Positions 37,747 to 44,880 of a stretch of DNA of 64,000 bases are shown piece after piece. This DNA comes from Hyphobacterium marinum (GTDB taxonomy: Bacteria > Pseudomonadota > Alphaproteobacteria > Caulobacterales > Maricaulaceae), in the NCBI RefSeq assembly GCF_036330325.1, contig NZ_JAZDRO010000003.1, forward strand, positions 330,287 to 394,286. Direction: 5' to 3'. Every line of letters starts with the position of its first letter. The stretch's first letter is position 1. A program made the translations under genes and the position numbers. Below the pieces are notes generated by a model. The model saw only the letters and a list, made by a program, of their open reading frames with translations, searched no databases and was not told the origin of the DNA.

Positions 37747-37930
37747 CCTCTCCCTTGATGGGAGAGGTGTCGACCCCGGACTTGGTCCGGGGGAGGCGGA
37801 GAGGGTGGGAAACAGAGCTTTCCCTCTCCCCTTTTAAAAGGGGAGAGGGCCAAGGTAAGGGGTTGGCCGAGGATCAAGCACACTCCGGCACGACCCCCTC
37901 ACCTCAATCCTCTCCCCCAAGGGGGAGAGG
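37747..37930. repeat. Second palindrome cluster
   Basis: Four perfect or near-perfect inverted repeats in 184 bases: 37747-37767 (CCTCTCCC/GGGAGAGG), 37774-37792 (CCCCGGAC/GTCCGGGG), 37822-37849 (a perfect 28-base palindrome centred on TTTTAAAA) and 37909-37930 (CCTCTCCCCC/GGGGGAGAGG). The gap 37678-37968 holds no other gene signal. The first element shares 19 bases with the cluster at 34.4 kb. Confidence 0.75.
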
Positions 37931-37968
37931 AGGAAATCACATGAGCTTTCGCTTTGGCGAAAACCGCC

Positions 37969-38613
37969 CTACTGGAACGGGTTCAGCTTCTTGAGAAAAT
38001 ACTGCAGCCCGCCGCGGTTTTCCTTGCGGTCGAGCTCTTCCTGGCTGGTCAGGAAGGTGGTCTGGACGACATAGCGCTCGCCTTCGAACGGTAGATGCCC
38101 GTGCCAGGAATTGTCCGAGCGCAGAAAGGCAAAGACATACCCTTCCAGCGGCGGCACTTCCTCGGCGTAATCCTCAAAATCATCCGGGCCATTGAGGACG
38201 CGGATACAGCCCCTGCCTGTGCCGTCCCACTCGGCATTGAGATAGGTCAGCATGGTCAGGATTTTCGATTTGGAATCGTTGTGGATCGGCCCGTCGGACT
38301 TCTGCGACAGACGGCGCACGGTGATCATGCGTGGCTTGTCGGTGAAATCGACACCGAATTTCTCGGTCAGCACCTGCGCCAACTCGGCGCTGTTGAGATC
38401 AGCCATCAGCCGCTCGAACGCGCCGGTGGCTTCCAGCTTCGACAGCGGCAGATAGCCCGGCTTGGCGATCTCGGGGTAGTCCGCGCGCACCGAGGCTGCT
38501 TCCTCCGCGTTGAGCGCGCCTTCCGCGACGAAATAGCTGTAGGGCTCGGTCCGCGTCGCCGCGCCGCGCAAAACGTCGAAATCGAGAATGCCGCCGGGGC
38601 CGGTCTTCGCCAT
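37969..38613 (-). CDS. 2-oxoglutarate/Fe(II)-dependent oxygenase family protein
   Basis: 214 residues. Iron ligands His111 and Asp113 lie in IHNDSKSK, the distal His in WHGHLPFEGER (His171 or His173), and Arg180 is placed to bind 2-oxoglutarate. The jelly-roll segments LTMLTYLNAEWDGTGRG and GYVFAFLRSDNSW fit the 2OG-FeII_Oxy_3 family. It hydroxylates an unknown substrate. It stands apart from the ATP12 unit with a 53-base gap on the same strand. Confidence 0.8.
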   Translation of the reverse strand: MAKTGPGGILDFDVLRGAATRTEPYSYFVAEGALNAEEAASVRADYPEIAKPGYLPLSKLEATGAFERLMADLNSAELAQVLTEKFGVDFTDKPRMITVRRLSQKSDGPIHNDSKSKILTMLTYLNAEWDGTGRGCIRVLNGPDDFEDYAEEVPPLEGYVFAFLRSDNSWHGHLPFEGERYVVQTTFLTSQEELDRKENRGGLQYFLKKLNPFQ

Positions 38614-38666
38614 CGCTCACGCTCCTGAACTCTTTTTCACGGGCCAATCTAGGCCCGGATGTGCCG

Positions 38667-39416
38667 TCAGCCTAGCGCGGCGAGGAGTCGCGCGCAGGCT
38701 TGCAGCTCGCCTTTGAGAACGGCAGCCGCGGCGGCGGCTTCGGAATCCTCGCCCCACTGGCTCGCCTGGAAATCCTCGTCGACGCGTGAGGCAGCGAACA
38801 CCGTCTCGCCATCGGCCTTGCCCTCCACGAGCGCAAAGCCCAGCACCGCCGAACAGGACAGGGACGCCGCCTGGACCAGCGCGGTCAGCCGCCAGTCATC
38901 GTAGATCTCGGCGCGGGCCTTCAGCGCATCCAGCGCTTCGGGGCGCGTGTCGGCAGGCAGAATACCTGTGACAGCCGGCAGGTGTGCGCCCAGATCCTGC
39001 TCCGCCCAGTCAAGGAAAGGCTGCCAGACGCGCGTCTGCGTTTCAACCAGCTCACCAGGCCCGTCCGCGCGATGGCGCAGCAGATCGGTTTCGGCATATT
39101 TCAGGACTTCGGCGATGAAGGCATCGCGGCGCTCGCCGGCCTGGTCAACCGTCACATTGGACAGCCGGGTCAGCGGCATGGACGGCGGGTCGACCCGCTC
39201 GCCCTGCGCATCCCATTCAGCCGCCACCGCCTCGGCCAGCTTCTTTGTCGGCAGGACCAGCGGACGCTTCATCACCGTGCGTACCGGACGCCCATCAAGC
39301 GTGACCGCGAAACCGCCGTCCGCCGGTGTTGTCCCGGCGGCCTTGTAGAAGCGCTTCGGGCGCGTGTCCTCGGGTCTGGGGACTTTCACGCCAGGCTTGG
39401 TTTCGAACCGGCTCAT
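38667..39416 (-). CDS. ATP12-family F1 ATP synthase assembly chaperone
   Basis: 249 residues. ATP12 proteins protect the F1 alpha subunit during assembly of ATP synthase; bacterial members are mainly in alphaproteobacteria. Matching regions are RFYKAAG, GGFAVTLDGRPVRTVMKRPLVLPT, PPSMPLTRLSNVTVD and LLRHRADGPGELVETQTRVW. It is the last gene of the crcB-rluC-HAD-ATP12 unit and its start overlaps the HAD stop by four bases. Confidence 0.92.
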   Translation of the reverse strand: MSRFETKPGVKVPRPEDTRPKRFYKAAGTTPADGGFAVTLDGRPVRTVMKRPLVLPTKKLAEAVAAEWDAQGERVDPPSMPLTRLSNVTVDQAGERRDAFIAEVLKYAETDLLRHRADGPGELVETQTRVWQPFLDWAEQDLGAHLPAVTGILPADTRPEALDALKARAEIYDDWRLTALVQAASLSCSAVLGFALVEGKADGETVFAASRVDEDFQASQWGEDSEAAAAAAVLKGELQACARLLAALG

Positions 39417-40102
39417 GCGGCAACCTCCTTGCGGCCCCGCGCGAAGCGATCAAGCCCGCGTTGAAGGCAGGCGAAATCGTCGTGGATGTCGTGCGCGCCA
39501 GCGGCTTCGATTTCCTCGCGGGTGTGGAAGCCCCAGGTGACACCGGCCCCCCTAACCTTCGCATTCACCGCCATTGCAATGTCGTGGCTGGTATCGCCGA
39601 TCATCACGCAAGCGTCGGACGCAAGTCCGGTCTCGCGCAGCGCGTCATTGACCATGCGCGGATCGGGCTTGCCCGGCCCGGTACAGGAGGTGTTGAGCGT
39701 AGCGAAGACACCGCCGAGATCGTGCGTGGTCAGAATATGATCCAGCCCGCGCCGGGGCTTGCCGGTCGCAACACCCAGCACCCAGCCATCGGTGGCCAAT
39801 GTCTCGAGAATGTGGCGCGCGCCGGGATAAAGGCTTTCGAGTGAAGCATCTTCCTCACGCAACCTGACAAAGGTTTCCCGGAAGGTGTTGAAAACGCCAT
39901 CCACCAAGGCGTCTTCGGCATCGTCCGGCAGGAGCAGCCGGATCGCAGCACTGAGCTCGATCCCGACAATGGTGCGGACATGATCGTAGGCACAGCCGCC
40001 CAGCCCGTTTAACCGGAAGGCGTCGTCCATCGAGGCGTGGATCAGGCGGCGGGAATCAACGAGCGTCCCGTCGAGATCAAACAGGGCAAGCGGCGCACTC
40101 AT
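39413..40102 (-). CDS. HAD-superfamily hydrolase, phosphoglycolate phosphatase-like
   Basis: 229 residues. Catalytic Asp9 and Asp11 are in LFDLDGTLVDS; the later motifs LGVATGKPRRG and VMIGDTSHDIAMAVNAKV supply the Ser/Thr, Lys and acidic metal ligands. The cap is alpha-helical (C1 type) as in Gph. It may remove phosphate from a small metabolite; no specific substrate is readable. It overlaps its neighbours by four bases at each end. Confidence 0.88.
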   Translation of the reverse strand: MSAPLALFDLDGTLVDSRRLIHASMDDAFRLNGLGGCAYDHVRTIVGIELSAAIRLLLPDDAEDALVDGVFNTFRETFVRLREEDASLESLYPGARHILETLATDGWVLGVATGKPRRGLDHILTTHDLGGVFATLNTSCTGPGKPDPRMVNDALRETGLASDACVMIGDTSHDIAMAVNAKVRGAGVTWGFHTREEIEAAGAHDIHDDFACLQRGLDRFARGRKEVAA

Positions 40103-41079
40103 CCCAGCACCTCTTCCATCTCCGCCTCGTCGATGAGGTCGTCGTCAAAGCCCAGCGCGGCGAAGGTCCGCGCCATGTGCTCGGGCAGCGGGGCCTCGAT
40201 CACCAACCGGTCGCGCCCCAGCGGCAGGACCAGGCGGCGGGCATGGAGGTGGAGGCGATTGGACAGCTCGCCCGGCGTTTCCCGGTCGCACGTATATTTG
40301 CGGTCGCCGACAATGGCATAGCCCATGCCGGCCATGTGAACGCGCAGCTGGTGGGTGCGCCCCGTGATCGGGCGCAAAACGACCCAGCTCGCCTTCTGCC
40401 CGGCCTCAGCGGCGACGGCATAGCGGGTCAGCGCGTATTGCGCGCCCGGCTCGCCATGCTCGGCGGCAACCATCTGCTCGCGGTCACCCCCGTCCGTGCT
40501 CTTCTTGACGAAGCCCTTGATCTCGCCCGTCCTTGGACGCGGCACGCCAACAACAACCGCCCAGTAGTATTTTTCCGTCTCGCGCGCCTGAAATGCTTTC
40601 GCCAGTTTCGAGGCGGCATTGAGCGACTTGCCTGCGACCAGAACGCCGGACGTATCCTTGTCGAGCCGGTGGACGAGGCGCGGCTTGCGGTCACCCTCCC
40701 CGAAGGCGGACAGGAGGCGATCAAGATGCTTCGTCGTCTTCGACCCGCCCTGCACGGCCAGACCGGCGGGCTTGTTGAATGCGAGCACGTCGGCATCCTC
40801 ATAGATCACCAGCGAACGCGCATAGGCGATCTCGTCCTTGGACAGGCGGTCGTCATGGCGGATTTCGCTCGGCTCGGGGAAAGGCGGAATGCGCACTTCC
40901 TGCCCAGCGTCGAGGCGCGTGTCGGCTTTGGCCCGCCCGCCATCGACGCGGATCTCGCCCTTGCGCAGCGCCTTCTGGATGCGGCCATTGGGGACGTGCG
41001 GAAAGCGTTTCTTCAGCCAGCGGTCCAGCCGCGCGCCGTCATCGCCCTCGCCAATGGTCAGTTTCTGAACCCCGCTCAT
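40099..41079 (-). CDS. rluC: Ribosomal large subunit pseudouridine synthase, RluC/RluD type
   Basis: 326 residues. An S4 domain at about 16-75 (RLDRWLKKRFPHVPNGRIQKALRKG) precedes the RluA-class catalytic domain with HRLDKDTSGVLV, catalytic Asp140. It isomerises specific uridines of 23S rRNA. The N-terminus of a longer frame (to 41172) has no family match, so I start at 41079, whose ATG overlaps the crcB stop. Choice between RluC and RluD is not settled by eye. Confidence 0.85.
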   Translation of the reverse strand: MSGVQKLTIGEGDDGARLDRWLKKRFPHVPNGRIQKALRKGEIRVDGGRAKADTRLDAGQEVRIPPFPEPSEIRHDDRLSKDEIAYARSLVIYEDADVLAFNKPAGLAVQGGSKTTKHLDRLLSAFGEGDRKPRLVHRLDKDTSGVLVAGKSLNAASKLAKAFQARETEKYYWAVVVGVPRPRTGEIKGFVKKSTDGGDREQMVAAEHGEPGAQYALTRYAVAAEAGQKASWVVLRPITGRTHQLRVHMAGMGYAIVGDRKYTCDRETPGELSNRLHLHARRLVLPLGRDRLVIEAPLPEHMARTFAALGFDDDLIDEAEMEEVLG

Positions 41080-41459
41080 GCGAAGACCCGCCGGGCAATC
41101 AGTAGACCCACGAACAGCGCCAGAACGGCCAGCACGACCGAGCCCAGCGTATAGCCGAGCGCGTTGAACCACTGCTTGCGCTCAATCATCACCACGACAT
41201 CGAGCGAGAACGCCGAAAACGTCGTGAAGCCACCGAGTATCCCGACGGCGAAAAAAGCGCGCAGCGCATTGGCATCGGCCCGGCCCGCCTGCGACAGCCA
41301 GCCAATGAATCCGCCCATCATGAGGCCGCCGATAACGTTCACGAGGAACGTCCCGTGCGGCCATTCCGGCCCCAGCGCGCGCAGCGCCCACTGGCCGGTC
41401 AGATGGCGCGACACGGCCCCGATGGCCCCGCCCGCAGCGATGAGAAGAAGATTGGTCAT
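41076..41459 (-). CDS. crcB: Fluoride efflux transporter CrcB/Fluc
   Basis: 127 residues, four membrane helices, the usual size for a dimeric Fluc channel. Signature residues are GAIGAVSRHLTGQW, FLVNVIGGLMMGG and the GGFTTFSAFSLDV pore segment. It lets F- leave the cell. No fluoride riboswitch structure was seen upstream. It is the first gene of a four-gene unit linked by 4-base overlaps. Confidence 0.93.
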   Translation of the reverse strand: MTNLLLIAAGGAIGAVSRHLTGQWALRALGPEWPHGTFLVNVIGGLMMGGFIGWLSQAGRADANALRAFFAVGILGGFTTFSAFSLDVVVMIERKQWFNALGYTLGSVVLAVLALFVGLLIARRVFA

Positions 41460-41559
41460 ACTCCCGCGCGGGATACGCCCGTGCGCGCAAGGTGGCAAGG
41501 GGATGGCATTGGCTGAAAAGCGGTTGCAGGCGATGTGGCTTCGTTTCTAGAGTTGCCAG

Positions 41560-42177
41560 ATGACGGACGCGACGCCGAACACGACGGAGAACATTACCTA
41601 TCGGCTGGGTGCCTGGCTTCCCGTCGGGCGTACGCCACGCCCAATTGATATGGCACAGGAGCCACTCGAAAACCGGCGCTCTGTTGTGCAGTTTTTCATT
41701 GGTTGGGGGCCGACCATCATTCTGATCGGCGTTGCCATTGGTCAGCTCTTCCCGGTTTTGGAAAGCTTGCTGGAGGAGGCGCTGGTCATGCCAATGCCCT
41801 ATTTTATAAGGGCAATTGTTCCGCTCTTACTGCTGGAAGAATACCGAAGGTTCTGCTGGTCAGCCAAACGGCTCCACGACCTCGACCGTTCGCTCAGCGG
41901 CTATGCCATCAGGCGTATTCCGGTCTGGGCTTTCCTTTTCGCGGTCCTGGCAGCCAATGAATTAGTCTCCTCCGGGCTCATCCCCACAGGTAGTCTCGGC
42001 GGATCTGTTATCTGGGGAATTCTTTTCATTGTGGGCTTTGTTGTCTTGCCCATGGGAGCGCTGATCGCCAGCTTCTGGCTTCACTCACATGTCTACCGGC
42101 CGTTCAACGCCTACCTCTTGAGAACGCCCGGCGACCCCGAACCCAACCGCTACGGTCCGCCGCCGGCAACAGGTTAG
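41560..42177 (+). CDS. DUF805-like membrane protein (divergent)
   Basis: 205 residues, four hydrophobic segments. The DUF805 signature appears as SAKRLHDLDRSLSGYA, with the RLHDL core intact, and the tail ends in the PxPNRYGPPP pattern (PEPNRYGPPPATG) common to the family. It is longer and less typical than the next gene. Only six bases separate the two, so they are a probable pair. Function unknown. Confidence 0.7.
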   Translation: MTDATPNTTENITYRLGAWLPVGRTPRPIDMAQEPLENRRSVVQFFIGWGPTIILIGVAIGQLFPVLESLLEEALVMPMPYFIRAIVPLLLLEEYRRFCWSAKRLHDLDRSLSGYAIRRIPVWAFLFAVLAANELVSSGLIPTGSLGGSVIWGILFIVGFVVLPMGALIASFWLHSHVYRPFNAYLLRTPGDPEPNRYGPPPATG

Positions 42178-42183
42178 TACAGC

Positions 42184-42678
42184 ATGTTTCGAGCGGTTCT
42201 CATTGCGCTCCATCCCTTTGGCCGAGCCGGACCTGCCGGGCCATACTGGCAAAGCCCCTTCGGTAACGGCCGGAGTTCACTCTGGATATTCCCTATTGTT
42301 GCAGCGGTTCTGATCGGCGGCCACTTTCTAGGGTTGATTTTCCCCGACGTTCCTTTGGTGAATTCCGGCGGAGCATTCTTGGCGCTCCTCGCCCTCCAAA
42401 CCCTCCTGCACCAGTTCTGGCTTATCCGGCGGCTGCACGATCTTGGGCGGACCGGGCTTTGGCTGGTGCTGATTACGCCCGTGCCCTTCCTCGCCATCGC
42501 TGGATTGGCGGCATGGCTGATGCCCGAGCTGCGCGCCTGGGCGTTCGCCGAGGGCCGGGCCCTTTATATGATAGGCACCATCGCCGCGATCATTTTCCTG
42601 CTCGAATTCACGCGCTGGCATGCCGTCGCCGCTGATGGCGATCCCGCCCCTAACCGCTACGGCCCGCCGCCAAAGTAG
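42184..42678 (+). CDS. DUF805-family membrane protein
   Basis: 164 residues, four hydrophobic segments. The signature IRRLHDLGRTGLWLVL is canonical for DUF805, and the C-terminus is PAPNRYGPPPK. It follows the related 205-residue gene by six bases, suggesting duplication and divergence of one transcription unit. No biochemical role is established for the family. Confidence 0.8.
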   Translation: MFRAVLIALHPFGRAGPAGPYWQSPFGNGRSSLWIFPIVAAVLIGGHFLGLIFPDVPLVNSGGAFLALLALQTLLHQFWLIRRLHDLGRTGLWLVLITPVPFLAIAGLAAWLMPELRAWAFAEGRALYMIGTIAAIIFLLEFTRWHAVAADGDPAPNRYGPPPK

Positions 42679-42810
42679 ATGCATCTCCAGCCATGCATTT
42701 CAGCATGGCTCTGTTGGCCGAACGGCGATTGTCCCGGCAATCTAAAGGTTTATCTCTGCGCTCGCCCGGTGGATGTGCCGCCGGGCCAAGAAAAAGACCA
42801 GGGTAAACAC

Positions 42811-42912
42811 ATGAGTCGATTGAACCAGAGCCTCGCCGTCTTCGCGCAACTCGTTTTCGTCGCCGCCGTCACCGGCGGGATGATCATCGCGATTGCCCCG
42901 ACGATTGCGTAA
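42811..42912 (+). CDS. 33-residue single-pass membrane peptide
   Basis: An ATG at 42811 with AGGG 8 bases upstream opens a frame of 33 residues: MSRLNQSLAVFAQLVFVAAV starts it and IIAIAPTIA ends it, mostly one hydrophobic helix. A strong terminator follows 54 bases after the stop, which supports a separate transcript. It may be a small membrane protein modulating a larger partner; no partner can be named. Longer in-frame starts reach back to 42679 but would cross the end of the DUF805 gene. Confidence 0.5.
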   Translation: MSRLNQSLAVFAQLVFVAAVTGGMIIAIAPTIA

Positions 42913-42965
42913 CAGGCCATCCCCGCTCCGGCCGGTCAAACGGGTCGGAGCGCACGAAATTCACG

Positions 42966-42999
42966 AACGGGAGCCGCGCATCATGCCGGCTCCCGTTTT
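42966..42999 (+). terminator. Intrinsic terminator after the 33-residue gene
   Basis: AACGGGAGCCG pairs with CGGCTCCCGTT around a short AT/GC loop and is followed by T residues. It lies between this gene and the convergent 123-residue gene. Confidence 0.8.
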
Positions 43000-43002
43000 G
43001 AT

Positions 43003-43374
43003 TCAGCCCTTCGCACGAAACGCCTGGATCAGCATGATCAGCGCCGACAGCATAATGGCCACCGCTGACATGCCCGCGATCGGGCCATAGGTCGCCGGGT
43101 CGCCTTCACCATAGAGGCCGAAGAGCGCATAGATCATCACAGCGGCCCCGGCCTGGTGCACGATCAGGTGGATCCAGGCGATAATGCCCAGCGGCACCGA
43201 CCACACGCGGTAGATCATCGCCCACAGGATCGACAGCACGCCGCCGACCAGCATCATGTGCGCGTGGGTCGGCATCTGGCCGTGGTCCTGCGTGCGGCCC
43301 ATATGCTCGCCCAGAGCCATGCCACCCAGCAGCCAGAGCAAGCCAAGCAGCAAGAACAGACGATCAACTTTCAT
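43003..43374 (-). CDS. Small four-helix membrane protein of unknown function
   Basis: 123 residues from ATG 43374 with four hydrophobic segments (LFLLLGLLWLLGGMALG; MMLVGGVLSILWAMIYRVW; IIAWIHLIVHQAGAAVMIY; AVAIMLSALIMLIQ). Conserved-looking His residues THAHMM and HLIVHQ suggest possible metal or haem binding, reminiscent of haem-copper oxidase helices, but this is only suggestive. A 13-residue upstream extension is unsupported. It lies downstream of rarA on the same strand with an 80-base gap. Unknown function. Confidence 0.6.
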   Translation of the reverse strand: MKVDRLFLLLGLLWLLGGMALGEHMGRTQDHGQMPTHAHMMLVGGVLSILWAMIYRVWSVPLGIIAWIHLIVHQAGAAVMIYALFGLYGEGDPATYGPIAGMSAVAIMLSALIMLIQAFRAKG

Positions 43375-43454
43375 GGAAATTCCCTCCCCCAAAGGACGGA
43401 ACGAGAATCCCACACCCGCTGCAACTCTGGCAAGAGGGATTTTCGAATCGAGGT

Positions 43455-44762
43455 CTATCCGCGCCGTGATACCCGTTTGGCGCGCCAGCGTTCGAGCCGT
43501 TCCCGAATGGCAGCTTCCCGGCCGATATCCTTTGGCTCGTAGAAAACCGGGCGGTCCGTCATCTCGTCAGGGAAATAGTCCTGCCCCGAAACCCCGCCGT
43601 CCGCGTCATGGTCATATTCATAGCCCGCGCCATAGCCTTCTGATTTCATCAGCTTGGTCGGCGCATTGAGGATGTGTTTGGGCGGCATCAGCGAGCCGGT
43701 CTCGCGCGCGGCCGCTCTCGCGCGTTTGTAGCCCTTGTAGACCGCATTCGACTTCGGCGCGCAGGCCATGTGGACGACCGCCTGCGCGATGGCGAGCTCG
43801 CCTTCGGGCGAGCCGAGGAAATCATAGGCATCCTTTGCTGCGAGCGCGGCGTGGAGGGCCGACGAGTCCGCGAGGCCGATATCCTCGCTTGCCATGCGCA
43901 CGACGCGCCGGACGATGTAGAGCGGGTCCTCCCCACCTTCCAGCATCCGCGCCAGCCAGTAGAGCGCGGCGTCCGGATCCGACCCACGCACGGACTTATG
44001 CAGCGCGGAGATGATGTTGTAGTGCTCCTCGCGGTCCTTGTCATAGACCGGCGCGCGGCGCTGGAGCACCTCGCCGATCTCGCGCAGATCCATCTTCCCG
44101 GTCCGGTCGAGCGCAAACAATTCCTCGGCGAGATTGAGCAGATAGCGCCCGTCCCCGTCGGCCATCGCGATCAGGCCCTCGCGGGCATCGGCCTCGACCG
44201 GAAGCGACTTGCCTGTCTCCGCTTCCGCGCGGTCCAGAAGCAGGCCGAGCGCTGCCGCATCCAGCCGTTTGAGGACCAGGACCTGCGCGCGCGACAGGAG
44301 CGCCGCATTCAGTTCGAAACTCGGATTCTCGGTCGTCGCGCCGACCAGCGTAACAACGCCTTCTTCCACCACGGGCAGAAAGCCGTCCTGCTGGGCGCGG
44401 TTAAAGCGGTGAATCTCGTCAACGAAAAGCAGCGTGCCCCTTCCGGCCTGCCGCCGGGCCCGCGCCCGGTCGAACACTTTCTTCAAATCCGCGACACCGG
44501 AAAAGACCGCCGAGATGGGTTCGAACTCGAGACCGGAATCGGTCGCCAACAGGCGCGCAATAGTGGTCTTCCCCACACCCGGCGGACCCCACAGGATCAT
44601 CGAGGCAAGCCGGCCTTGCGCCCGCATCCGCGCGATCGGGCCCGTGCCGGCGAGGAGGTGATCCTGGCCGACGACCTCATCGAGTGATTTCGGGCGCAGC
44701 CGGTCGGCCAGCGGCCGGGGAGCTCCGTCATCAAGGCCGGCAGCTTCGAACAAATTGCTCAT
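43455..44762 (-). CDS. rarA: Replication-associated recombination protein RarA (MgsA)
   Basis: 435 residues of the clamp-loader-like AAA+ family. Walker A is GPPGVGKTT (from residue 59), Walker B is LFVDEIHRFNRAQQD, followed by a sensor region LVGATTENPSFELNAALLSRAQVL. RarA acts at stalled forks together with RecA and SSB. The C-terminal tetramerisation segment is intact, ending in RLERWRAKRVSRRG. It is next to the Deg/VOC region, an order shared with Caulobacter relatives. Confidence 0.95.
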   Translation of the reverse strand: MSNLFEAAGLDDGAPRPLADRLRPKSLDEVVGQDHLLAGTGPIARMRAQGRLASMILWGPPGVGKTTIARLLATDSGLEFEPISAVFSGVADLKKVFDRARARRQAGRGTLLFVDEIHRFNRAQQDGFLPVVEEGVVTLVGATTENPSFELNAALLSRAQVLVLKRLDAAALGLLLDRAEAETGKSLPVEADAREGLIAMADGDGRYLLNLAEELFALDRTGKMDLREIGEVLQRRAPVYDKDREEHYNIISALHKSVRGSDPDAALYWLARMLEGGEDPLYIVRRVVRMASEDIGLADSSALHAALAAKDAYDFLGSPEGELAIAQAVVHMACAPKSNAVYKGYKRARAAARETGSLMPPKHILNAPTKLMKSEGYGAGYEYDHDADGGVSGQDYFPDEMTDRPVFYEPKDIGREAAIRERLERWRAKRVSRRG

Positions 44763-44880
44763 GGGCTTCTTTTAGGCGGCTTCCGCCGCGGCGCGAAGCC
44801 TGTCATGTCAGATTGCGTTTTTAAATTGTTGCAACCCTGTGATTTTGTTTGTTTATTGGATGCCAGTCAGGGAGTTGGGA

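Noticed and set aside
41460..41559. Fluoride riboswitch ahead of crcB
   Set aside because: I looked for the crcB motif fold in the short upstream gap and did not find it.
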